64,000 nucleotides of DNA, taken from CALFBG01 sp045110315 (GTDB taxonomy: Bacteria; Bacteroidota; Bacteroidia; Chitinophagales; Saprospiraceae). Below the pieces are notes generated by a model. That model was not told the origin of the DNA and made no database searches. It saw nothing but the letters and a program-made list of their open reading frames with translations. How positions within the stretch are numbered: the first letter of the stretch is position 1; every line of letters begins with the position of its first letter. The position numbers and the translations under genes are program-made. The stretch is taken from the NCBI GenBank assembly GCA_045110315.1, contig JBGCFY010000099.1, positions 23,773 through 87,772 on the forward strand, read 5' to 3'. Positions 44,204-51,647 of this stretch are shown one piece after another.

Positions 44204-45519
44204 AAACCGAGGAGCAAAAGGAATTATTGATGATTGCTTACTATTTTCCCCCCATCAAATCCATGGGCTCTATTCGGAGTTATAACATTGCTCAACAATT
44301 TAAAAAACATTTTGCTAAAGTACACGTCGCGGTAAGTAAAAATCGGCACGTGCTACCGCAAGATCCCCTTCCCACTTCGGACTTTAATATTCTCGAATTA
44401 CCTACCGTAGATTACCGAACACTTTCCAATTTAAAAAAAGAAAAACACGTACATTATTCCGAAGCGCGCAAAGCGGGCTTACTCGGGAAAACGGCAGTGA
44501 AAGCATTGAATAGTTTTCCGTTCAACCTCGTCATTGGGGAAGGTGGAATCGTGTACTCATTGGCCGGTTTTTTTAAGTGCCGCGCGCTCATTAAAAAGCA
44601 TAAGATTACGCATATCTATTCTTCTTTTCGCCCCTATTCCGATCACTTTACAGCTTATTTATTAAAAACTTATTATCCTAGTTTGATTTGGATCGCAGAC
44701 TTTCGCGATATTCATATTGATCCTTTGAAGGATAATGTTTACTTGACGAACTATCAACATTGGTGTAATAAATACTTGCTCGCAAAAGCTGACGCCGTCT
44801 GTACCGTTTCAAAAGGAACCAAAGTTCACTTGGATCAGTACGTAAAAGAGGTTTACGTTTTACCCAATGGAACACACGATCTATTAAAGCCTTCGGCGAC
44901 GGCAAAGCCTTTTGATAAATTTACGATTTCTTACACAGGGTCCATGTACGGCAGAAGAAGAAATCCCACTTTGCTTTTGAAAGTCTTGGCTAAGTTAATT
45001 CAAACGGGACAGATTGCGGCCAATACCATAGAGATCGTACACGCAGGAAAAGATGCCGCAATTTGGCAAACTTGGATCGAAGAATATAACTTAGAAAATA
45101 TTTTTAACAATCGCGGATTGATTCCAATGTCGGAGGCAGTGGATATTCAACACAATAGCCACATGAACCTCTTATTGTCTTTCGCGATTCCAGAAGTTAC
45201 GGGTGGTCTGACGGGAAAGTTGTACGAATACTTTGCGGCCAAACGACCGATTCTTCTAATCATCAATGGTAGTCAAGACGAAGAGTTTGAAGAAATATTT
45301 GAAGAACTAGCGGCAGGATTAGTGACCTACCACCAAAATGAAAAAGATGAAAAATTACTGGAAGCATTTCTGTTGAAGTATTATCAAGAGTGGGTAACAA
45401 CGGGAACGGTAAAAGCTAGTATTCGAGCGGAAGCATTAAAAAAATATGAATGGGACAATATGATTCCGCGGTTTCTGCAATATCTTGAAAAGCTACAAAA
45501 TGAGCAAGCCAGTGTTTAA
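44200..45519 (+). CDS. Glycosyltransferase, GT4-like
   Basis: A 439-aa GT-B protein. IAYYFPPIKSMGSIRSYNIA is the N-terminal loop of a subgroup that often follows polysaccharide genes, with LIWIADFRDIHIDPL in the middle. The donor domain is FTISYTGSMYGRRRNPTLLL, then VTGGLTGKLYEYFAAKRPIL. It starts by a 4-bp overlap with the previous gene and overlaps the next by 20 bp. Donor sugar unknown. Confidence 0.83.
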   Translation: MKTEEQKELLMIAYYFPPIKSMGSIRSYNIAQQFKKHFAKVHVAVSKNRHVLPQDPLPTSDFNILELPTVDYRTLSNLKKEKHVHYSEARKAGLLGKTAVKALNSFPFNLVIGEGGIVYSLAGFFKCRALIKKHKITHIYSSFRPYSDHFTAYLLKTYYPSLIWIADFRDIHIDPLKDNVYLTNYQHWCNKYLLAKADAVCTVSKGTKVHLDQYVKEVYVLPNGTHDLLKPSATAKPFDKFTISYTGSMYGRRRNPTLLLKVLAKLIQTGQIAANTIEIVHAGKDAAIWQTWIEEYNLENIFNNRGLIPMSEAVDIQHNSHMNLLLSFAIPEVTGGLTGKLYEYFAAKRPILLIINGSQDEEFEEIFEELAAGLVTYHQNEKDEKLLEAFLLKYYQEWVTTGTVKASIRAEALKKYEWDNMIPRFLQYLEKLQNEQASV

Positions 45520-46600
45520 AATACTAACGATTGTTGGTGCGCGACCACATTTTATCAAAGCGAGTTCAGTGAGTCAAGCGATTCGGGAGCAAGCAAATTT
45601 GACGGAAGTAATTGTACACACTGGGCAACACTACGATGCCGCCTTGTCGGCAAGTCTGATAGAAGAATTAAATATCCCGACCCCGAAATACAACCTTGGT
45701 ATTGGTTCCGGTTCCCACAGTTGGCAAATGGGAACGATGCTACTTAAACTGGGAGAAGTTTTAGCAATAGAACAACCTGATTTAGTCATCGTCTATGGAG
45801 ATACCAATACAACGGCAGCTGGCGCTATTGTTGCGGCAAAAGAAAATATTCCCGTAGCACACATCGAAGCGGGACTACGAGAATTTGATAAAAAAATTCC
45901 AGAAGAAATAAATAAACGTTTGACGGATTCCGTTTCTGACTTCTTCTTTTCACCAACGAAAACTGGGGTTAAGAATTTAGCTCGCGAAGGAACAACAGAA
46001 GGCGTTTACCACGTTGGAGATGTCGGTATTGATTTGATCCATCAAAATCTTTCTCGAATCGAAGCAAGGCAAAAAGATTTGACAAGATACGGTGTAGCAG
46101 CCGGTGCGTATTACTTTATGACTTGTCACCGCGTAGCGAATACCGTTAGTAAAGAAAACTTAGTAGGTATTCTTTCGATCTTTGCGTCCTTGGATTTACC
46201 CGTTATTTTTTCAATACATCCGAGAACGAAAAAAGCAATTGAGACCTTCGGATTAACAGATTTATTAGCGGCTGAAAAGGTTAGGGCGATTCCACCAATT
46301 GGATTTTGGGAAACACAAAGCTTAGTGCGTTCCGCAAAATGCTTGATCACGGATTCGGGTGGTTTAATCAAAGAAGGTTATTATCATAAAGTACCTGCCA
46401 TTATTATTGATACGCAGACAGAATGGATTGAAACAATTGAGGAAGGTTGGAATCATTTGGCGGGTCCTGATCCAGCAAAAATTTTGGAATTGATCCGTAC
46501 GATTGAAAGACCAACACGACATACGAACTGCTTGGGTGATGGCACTGCCGCTCAGCAAATTATTGAGATTTTATATAATTATTTGAATGCTAAATCCTAA
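45500..46600 (+). CDS. UDP-GlcNAc 2-epimerase family protein (second WecB homologue)
   Basis: A 366-aa protein; the ATG of MSKPVFKIL is chosen over an upstream TTG. It has IVGARPHFIKASSVSQAI, VAHIEAGLREFDKKIPEEIN and LITDSGGLIKEGYYHKVPAI. The catalytic-His loop reads CHRVANTVSKENL instead of the HRxEN seen in classic WecB, so it may be a divergent or hydrolysing member acting on another UDP-sugar. Next come a PIG-L deacetylase and a WbqC-like gene, overlapping in sequence, suggesting a three-gene sub-pathway. Confidence 0.85.
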   Translation: MSKPVFKILTIVGARPHFIKASSVSQAIREQANLTEVIVHTGQHYDAALSASLIEELNIPTPKYNLGIGSGSHSWQMGTMLLKLGEVLAIEQPDLVIVYGDTNTTAAGAIVAAKENIPVAHIEAGLREFDKKIPEEINKRLTDSVSDFFFSPTKTGVKNLAREGTTEGVYHVGDVGIDLIHQNLSRIEARQKDLTRYGVAAGAYYFMTCHRVANTVSKENLVGILSIFASLDLPVIFSIHPRTKKAIETFGLTDLLAAEKVRAIPPIGFWETQSLVRSAKCLITDSGGLIKEGYYHKVPAIIIDTQTEWIETIEEGWNHLAGPDPAKILELIRTIERPTRHTNCLGDGTAAQQIIEILYNYLNAKS

Positions 46601-47222
46601 ACGAATACTTGTCTTAGCACCACACACGGATGACGGTGAATTGGGCTGTGGCGCAACCATCGCTAAGTTTTTGGAAGCGGGTGCAGAAGTTTTTTACGTC
46701 GCTTTCTCTACAGCGGAAGAATCTGTACCAGCCGGATTTCCCAAGAATCAATTGGAAGTAGAACTCAAAGCGGCAACGCAAGTATTGGGCATTAAACCCG
46801 AAAATGTTATCGTCTTCAAATATGAAGTCCGCAAACTAAATTATGTACGACAAGAAATCTTAGAAAAACTGATTGAGTTAAAGCCCAAGATTAAACCCGA
46901 CTTCGTTTTTCTTCCTAGCACCAAAGACATTCACCAAGATCATACGACGATTGCCAATGAAGGAATTCGTGCGTTTAAAGCTTGTACGATTCTTGGTTAC
47001 GAATTGATTTGGAATAATTTATCTTTCAATACCGACTGCTTTATTGAAGTGACTCCGTCGCAGTTACAAAAAAAGATTGATGCTTTACAAGCTTACAAAA
47101 CACAAGAAGGAAGAGCTTACATGGATCCCAAATTTATAGAATCTTTGGCGATGGTAAGAGGAACACAGATCGGAAAACAATTTGCCGAAACTTTTGAAGT
47201 TATCCGATGGATCATCTCGTAG
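46587..47222 (+). CDS. PIG-L/LmbE-type deacetylase
   Basis: A 211-aa zinc-dependent N-deacetylase. The metal-binding motif APHTDDGELGCG (AHPDDE class) is near the N-terminus and a second site is PSTKDIHQDHTTIAN. Such enzymes remove the N-acetyl group from GlcNAc-type sugars or their nucleotide derivatives. It overlaps the epimerase gene upstream by 14 bp and the WbqC-like gene downstream by 16 bp. Confidence 0.88.
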   Translation: MLNPKRILVLAPHTDDGELGCGATIAKFLEAGAEVFYVAFSTAEESVPAGFPKNQLEVELKAATQVLGIKPENVIVFKYEVRKLNYVRQEILEKLIELKPKIKPDFVFLPSTKDIHQDHTTIANEGIRAFKACTILGYELIWNNLSFNTDCFIEVTPSQLQKKIDALQAYKTQEGRAYMDPKFIESLAMVRGTQIGKQFAETFEVIRWIIS

Positions 47223-47959
47223 TTAGCATTCACCAACCTAATTATTTTCCTTGGTTAGGATACTTTTTTAAAATTTACGCCAGTGATATTTTTATCTTTC
47301 TGGATGATGTAACGTATTCCAGTAGCAGCTTGACCAAGCGCTGTTTTTTGCGAAAGCAAGTAACTTCGTCAGATAAAACTTATCTACGGATACCACTACA
47401 AAAATATCAGTATCCAGCACCATTACTTTCCTTACAGATAGACCATCAGCAAGCGTGGCAAGAAAGACAACGCAATCAAATCTTATCGGTTTACCAGAAA
47501 TCACCTTATTTCAAAACTTATTTTCCTTTGGTAGAAGAACTCTTAAACGCAAGCCGAAAAGACGAAAAACTTATTGCTTTCAATGAACGCGTCATTTTAA
47601 AAATGCTTGAAGTGTTGAACATTCCTACCAAAATTATTCGCAGCAGTAACTTACCAGTCACCGGAAAAAAAGCGGATTACGTCTTAGGCTTGGTCAAGTA
47701 CTGTCAAGCTAATATTTACCTGAGTGGCACGGGCGCTAAGAAATATCAAGAGGAAGCTATCTTTGCAGCGGAGAAAATAAAAATTGTATACAACGAAATA
47801 TTTGGCTTTCTTGCCCAAAAAAAATATCCGCAACATCAAGGGGAATTTTTAAATGGCTTATCAATACTTGACGCTTTGTTTAACATTGGAGCAGCAGGAA
47901 TTCAGGAGCTTTTTGAGCTTTATCAATCGCAATTAGATCTCTCTCCGTTTGAAGACTAA
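47207..47959 (+). CDS. WbqC-like protein
   Basis: A 250-aa member of the WbqC family: VSIHQPNYFPWLGYFFKIY at the N-terminus, IFLDDVTYSSSSLTKRCFLR, and conserved IYLSGTGAKKYQ. WbqC proteins occur in O-antigen/capsule loci and may acylate or aminoacylate amino sugars, but no reaction is firmly established. Placement directly after a deacetylase gene (16-bp overlap) suggests that it re-modifies the freed amine; this is inference. Confidence 0.85.
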   Translation: MDHLVVSIHQPNYFPWLGYFFKIYASDIFIFLDDVTYSSSSLTKRCFLRKQVTSSDKTYLRIPLQKYQYPAPLLSLQIDHQQAWQERQRNQILSVYQKSPYFKTYFPLVEELLNASRKDEKLIAFNERVILKMLEVLNIPTKIIRSSNLPVTGKKADYVLGLVKYCQANIYLSGTGAKKYQEEAIFAAEKIKIVYNEIFGFLAQKKYPQHQGEFLNGLSILDALFNIGAAGIQELFELYQSQLDLSPFED

Positions 47960-48848
47960 AAAATTAATTCGTCGCGCTTATGGCTGGTGGAAAAGTCAGC
48001 AAATTAAAGATGCTGATACCAGTTATCAAGGTGCTGTTTTACTAGCAGGTTCGGCGAGGAGTGGCACTACTTGGTTAGCGGAGCTCATCAATTACCGAGC
48101 AGCATTCAGATATATTTTCGAACCCTTTAATCGCGACGAAGTAAAGCTTTGTCAGCATTTTGCGGAGCGCCAACATTTGTTAGCTTCTTCCGTACAAGCG
48201 GAGTTTCAAGTTCCTTTAGCTCAGATTATGAGTGGGCAATTTCGAAATCCTTGGACGGATTTTTACAATACAAATTCAGATAATAGTCGCCGCTTAATCA
48301 AAACGGTTCGTGCAAATTTTATGCTTCCCTATTTTGGGACACACTTCGCAGAAATCCCGATTGTATTTTTGTTGCGTCATCCATTTGCGGTAGCACATTC
48401 TCGTATGAAACTGGGCTGGTCAGCACCTTTGGAAGCACTTTGGGAACAGGAAAATTTACGGACGACTTATTTGCAACCGTATGATGATTTACTAAAAACG
48501 AAATTGACAGTATTTGAGCGGCAAGTACTATTTTGGTGTTTAGAAAATAAGTTTGCACTATCTGGACTAACTACTCATCCGCGGCACAAAATAATTTTTT
48601 ATGAAAACTTTATACTGGAGCCGCGAGAAAATATTCAAGATTTATTTAATTTTCTAGCGTTAGAATACTTTACGAGTATTGAAAAAAAATTAGCACATCC
48701 TTCACAAAGTGTCCAAACAAGAAAAACTTCTGAGCGACAAAATACTTGGCAGAATGAAGTACCGAAAGTATCAATTGAGCAAGGCTTAGTATTGCTCGCT
48801 CGATTTGGTATGAATCGGCTGTACGGTGCAGGAAAAATGCCTTGTTAA
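47949..48848 (+). CDS. Second PAPS-dependent sulfotransferase
   Basis: A 299-aa protein starting at TTG (11-bp overlap with the WbqC-like gene). The phosphosulfate loop is AGSARSGTTWLAE (SARSGTTW at 35-42) and the 3'-phosphate motif is RHPFAVAHS (143-151). It is more divergent from the Sulfotransfer_1 consensus than the enzyme at 29,385 and lacks the RKGxxGDWKN end, so it belongs to another subgroup and probably modifies a different position or sugar. It is the last gene of the long plus-strand run. Confidence 0.88.
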   Translation: MKTKKLIRRAYGWWKSQQIKDADTSYQGAVLLAGSARSGTTWLAELINYRAAFRYIFEPFNRDEVKLCQHFAERQHLLASSVQAEFQVPLAQIMSGQFRNPWTDFYNTNSDNSRRLIKTVRANFMLPYFGTHFAEIPIVFLLRHPFAVAHSRMKLGWSAPLEALWEQENLRTTYLQPYDDLLKTKLTVFERQVLFWCLENKFALSGLTTHPRHKIIFYENFILEPRENIQDLFNFLALEYFTSIEKKLAHPSQSVQTRKTSERQNTWQNEVPKVSIEQGLVLLARFGMNRLYGAGKMPC

Positions 48849-48869
48849 GAAGTTATTTAAAACAACTGC
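48849..48869. repeat. Near-palindrome after the last locus gene
   Basis: GAAGTTATTT and AAAACAACTGC stand back to back (AGTTATTT / AAACAACT symmetric at 7 of 8), just after the sulfotransferase stop. The words equal the fused terminal repeats of the 33286-33451 element. A T-run at 48892-48899 lies too far away for a classical terminator. Confidence 0.35.
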
Positions 48870-49034
48870 TCAGATAGAAAATAGAAAGTTAATTTTTTTG
48901 TAAAAAAACAAATAAAAAAAACTATATTGTCAAATGGAGATAGCTGCTAATGAGTGGAGAAATCAAATGATCTTTGCTTTAAAAGGCTATTCTCAGAATT
49001 TTATTATTTAATACACAAAATCAATGTAACGATT

Positions 49035-49499
49035 ATGGGATTATTTTCGTTTTTGAAAAATGCAGGCGCTAAAATTTTTAAGTCGTCTAAAAAAGAGGAA
49101 GTTCAAAAAGTAGAAAAAGAAGTGACTTTGAGCAAAATTGAGGCGCTAAGACAAGAAGTAACAAGATTAAATTTACCAATTAATGGAATGTCTTTAGATC
49201 TTGGCGAACAAATTATCGTAGAGGGTTCTACGAATACAAATGCAGAACGAGAGAAAGTAATTTTGGCCTTAGGAAATATCAACGGTGTCTCATCTGTTGA
49301 TGACCGAATCACGGTAATGAACCCTGAACCAGAAGCTACTTTTTATACGGTACAGCGTGGTGATTCTTTATCTAAAATTTCAAAAGCTCAGTATGGTGAC
49401 CCAATGAAATACCAAGGAATTTTTGAAGCGAACCAACCCATGTTATCGCATCCAGATAAAATTTACCCTGGACAAGTATTGAGAATTCCAACGTTGTAA
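49035..49499 (+). CDS. BON-LysM domain protein
   Basis: A 154-aa protein; I start at the ATG of MGLFSFLKNAGAKIF, where similarity to this family begins, not at an upstream ATG that would add 27 unlikely residues. The middle (IIVEGSTNTNAEREKVILAL, then INGVSSVDDRITV) is a BON domain and the C-terminus (FYTVQRGDSLSKISKAQYG, then YPGQVLRIP) is a LysM domain. This architecture is that of E. coli Kbp (YgaU), a potassium-binding protein. No signal peptide, so probably cytoplasmic. It ends at a strong terminator. Confidence 0.9.
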   Translation: MGLFSFLKNAGAKIFKSSKKEEVQKVEKEVTLSKIEALRQEVTRLNLPINGMSLDLGEQIIVEGSTNTNAEREKVILALGNINGVSSVDDRITVMNPEPEATFYTVQRGDSLSKISKAQYGDPMKYQGIFEANQPMLSHPDKIYPGQVLRIPTL

Positions 49500-49522
49500 G
49501 GAATAAATTAACTAAAAATACT

Positions 49523-49555
49523 AAGCGTCCCGTATCTTTACGGGACGCTTTTTTT
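49523..49555 (+). terminator. Strong rho-independent terminator after the BON-LysM gene
   Basis: A perfect 12-bp stem (AAGCGTCCCGTA, loop TCTT, TACGGGACGCTT) is followed directly by five further Ts. It begins 24 bp after the stop codon. Confidence 0.93.
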
Positions 49556-49574
49556 ATGCAATAGATTTAGTATA

Positions 49575-49835
49575 ATGATGACAGTAAAGGATTTGATCGC
49601 AAAAATTCCATTAGGCTATTCGGAAGGTAGATATAAAAATGAGAAGTACGGAATTTCGAAACAAGTATTCAACGCCGGTAAGTCTTTTAAAATCTACGCA
49701 AAAGCATTAGGCGGCAAGGATTTTATTAGTCTTAATTTCTATCTTACCCAAGACAAAGAGTTACTCAAACCTTGTGAAATGCCAACGGAAAAAGTTATTG
49801 ATTTTTTGCGAGTAGTAGTGATCGAAAATGAATAA
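49575..49835 (+). CDS. Small uncharacterised protein, 86 aa
   Basis: No family was recognised with confidence. The sequence is compact and soluble-looking, without a signal or membrane segment, and has a conserved-looking centre (GYSEGRYKNEKYGISKQVFN, then LGGKDFISLNFYLT). Codon use resembles the neighbours, and it begins 20 bp after a strong terminator, so it must have its own promoter. ATG is doubled (MM), so the start is uncertain by one codon. Confidence 0.65.
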   Translation: MMTVKDLIAKIPLGYSEGRYKNEKYGISKQVFNAGKSFKIYAKALGGKDFISLNFYLTQDKELLKPCEMPTEKVIDFLRVVVIENE

Positions 49836-49922
49836 AAATAGTTTAGCACTCGTCTTCAGGTTTTGAAATAAGCGCTTATTTATAAGCTAGCGATTGTGTA
49901 TCTTTAACCTACAATTGAAAAT

Positions 49923-50804
49923 ATGAGTAAACGCAAGATTACAGAAGTTCAAGGCATTCCCATTTCTTATCATACGATCGAGGAAGAAGAATATATCAAT
50001 TTGACGGATATCGCTCGCTATAAGGATGCGGACCGCCCAGAATTGCCGGTGCAAAGTTGGATCAATACGATGAAAACGGTTGAGTTTTTACTGGCTTGGG
50101 AGGAAAAAAATAATCCAGATTTTAAACACGGGGAATTCACCGTGTTTAAAGGATACAAGGAATTTGCCGCCGAAATGGTCGCAGGGAAGAAAACTTCTGC
50201 TAGCAAATGGGTCAGTTATACGAACGCGAAAGGCCTCAAGGTGATTCGCGGAAAATACGGTGGAACTTTCGCCCATCGTAATATTGCCTTTCATTTTGCG
50301 AGCTGGGTCAATGCTGCTTTTTACCTTTACGTAATCGAAGAATTTGAACGTTTGAAAAAGGAAGAATATCTTCGATTGGGTGATCCTTTCGAAAATAAAC
50401 GACACCTCACCGCAGGCAATCATTCGCTACTCGTTGCTTCTATTTTAACCCAACTCGACGAACGGTTACTTACTCATCCGCAGCCCCTTAAAAATCGGCT
50501 ACCTTTTGCGAGCGAAATTGATATGATCAATCGGATTGTTTTTGGGATGACCGCTCAGGAATGGCGCCGAGAAAACACGGATAAACCTACGGATCGTAAC
50601 ATGAGAGATTACGCGTCAATCTTAGACTTAGTGATTTATCAAAACTTAGAAGTCGTTGATGCAATGCTTTTACAATGGGATTGCACCCAAGAAGAGCGCG
50701 AAACTTTACTGCGTGAAACCTACGATTTTCAATATGCCGTTTTGAAAAAGTCTAAAACGATTTCGAGAATGCAAGAATTACACGATAATCAATTGAAAGG
50801 ATAA
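49923..50804 (+). CDS. KilA-N domain protein carrying an in-frame palindromic element
   Basis: A 293-aa protein. The KilA-N domain covers about residues 10-145 (YINLTDIARYKDA, LPVQSWINTMKTVEFLLAWE, then GGTFAHRNIAFHFASWVNA). KilA-N is a DNA-binding fold of phage and viral regulators; free-standing genes are common in Bacteroidota. Residues 67-76 (FKHGEFTVFK) are encoded by a 30-bp perfect inverted repeat, and a near-identical copy follows the stop codon. The C-terminal 140 residues are helical and unassigned. No phage structural genes are nearby, so it is not evidence for a prophage. Confidence 0.88.
   Translation: MSKRKITEVQGIPISYHTIEEEEYINLTDIARYKDADRPELPVQSWINTMKTVEFLLAWEEKNNPDFKHGEFTVFKGYKEFAAEMVAGKKTSASKWVSYTNAKGLKVIRGKYGGTFAHRNIAFHFASWVNAAFYLYVIEEFERLKKEEYLRLGDPFENKRHLTAGNHSLLVASILTQLDERLLTHPQPLKNRLPFASEIDMINRIVFGMTAQEWRRENTDKPTDRNMRDYASILDLVIYQNLEVVDAMLLQWDCTQEERETLLRETYDFQYAVLKKSKTISRMQELHDNQLKG
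50121..50150. repeat. 30-bp palindromic element, copy inside the KilA-N gene
   Basis: Arms TTTAAACACGG and CCGTGTTTAAA (11 bp, perfect) enclose GGAATTCA. It is read in frame as FKHGEFTVFK. It differs from the copy at 50838-50867 at one position (loop T versus C). Confidence 0.85.
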
Positions 50805-50837
50805 ATTGGTGAATTTTTAAAAGAACGCAGCGCTATT

Positions 50838-50867
50838 TTTAAACACGGGGAATCCACCGTGTTTAAA
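50838..50867. repeat. 30-bp palindromic element, copy after the KilA-N gene
   Basis: Same 11-bp arms with loop GGAATCCA; 29 of 30 bases equal the copy inside the gene. It lies between the convergent KilA-N and LytTR genes and could work as a weak bidirectional terminator. Confidence 0.85.
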
Positions 50868-50887
50868 ACACGTCATCAAAAAGTAAA

Positions 50888-51643
50888 CTACGAGGCTAGT
50901 TTTTCGAGTAAGGACGCTTTCTTATTTTTACTAACGGGAATCGTATCTTTATTACTCAAGGTGACATTCCCTCCCCTCCCCTTATGATACATATCGACCT
51001 TCTGCAAATCAATCGTATGAGACTGATGTACTCTAAAGAAGCGATTGGGATCGAGTACACTTTCTACTTCCTTTAAGGTTTTACTAATGATGACGGGCGC
51101 TCGATCGAGTAAGTGTACCGTCGTATAATTTTTATCTGCCTCTAAGCGAATAATTTGGTTTACGTCGACGAGGTGAATACCTTCCGTAGTCGCTAAGGCA
51201 ATCCGTGTACTATATTGCTGCGTAGGCTGGTGGAGTTGGTTAAGGAGCAGAGAGAGTTGTTCGCTCACTTTCGGTTTTTGTTTTTTATGCTGGTACTTTT
51301 CTAGCGTCTGTATCAAGTCTTCTTCGTCAATGGGTTTTAGTAAATAATCAAAGGCGCTCACTTTGAAGGCTTGAATCGCAAATTCACTATAAGCGGTCGC
51401 AAAAATTACATCGAAATGGAAGGTTTCCCATTGCTGCAAAAATTCAAAACCTGTCATTTCTGGCATATCAATATCTAAAAAACAAACATCGACTTTATGT
51501 TCACAAAGGTATTGATAAGCCAATCGAGGATTGGTAAAACTAGCAGCAACGACTACCGACGGACAAAACTCCTTGAGCTGCCATTGTAAAGTATCCAAAG
51601 CGAGTTGTTCATCATCAATTAAAACTGCCGTAATTAAATCCAT
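50888..51643 (-). CDS. LytTR-family response regulator
   Basis: A 251-aa two-domain regulator. The receiver domain (residues 5-120) has LIDDE at the acidic pocket, the phospho-acceptor Asp57 in FLDIDMPEMTG and the conserved lysine in YLLKPIDEEDL. The LytTR DNA-binding domain (about 150-250) shows IIRLEADKNYTTVHL, RFFRVHQSHTIDLQKVD and VSKNKKASLLEKL. It lies 4 bp after the kinase gene, so the two form a two-component system. Targets are unknown; the secreted-protein genes upstream on the same strand are candidates. Confidence 0.93.
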   Translation of the reverse strand: MDLITAVLIDDEQLALDTLQWQLKEFCPSVVVAASFTNPRLAYQYLCEHKVDVCFLDIDMPEMTGFEFLQQWETFHFDVIFATAYSEFAIQAFKVSAFDYLLKPIDEEDLIQTLEKYQHKKQKPKVSEQLSLLLNQLHQPTQQYSTRIALATTEGIHLVDVNQIIRLEADKNYTTVHLLDRAPVIISKTLKEVESVLDPNRFFRVHQSHTIDLQKVDMYHKGRGGNVTLSNKDTIPVSKNKKASLLEKLAS

Positions 51644-51647
51644 TGTT

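Noticed and set aside
49923..50804. KilA-N gene as evidence for a prophage
   Set aside because: No integrase, terminase, capsid or tail genes in the window; stand-alone KilA-N genes are common in Bacteroidota.
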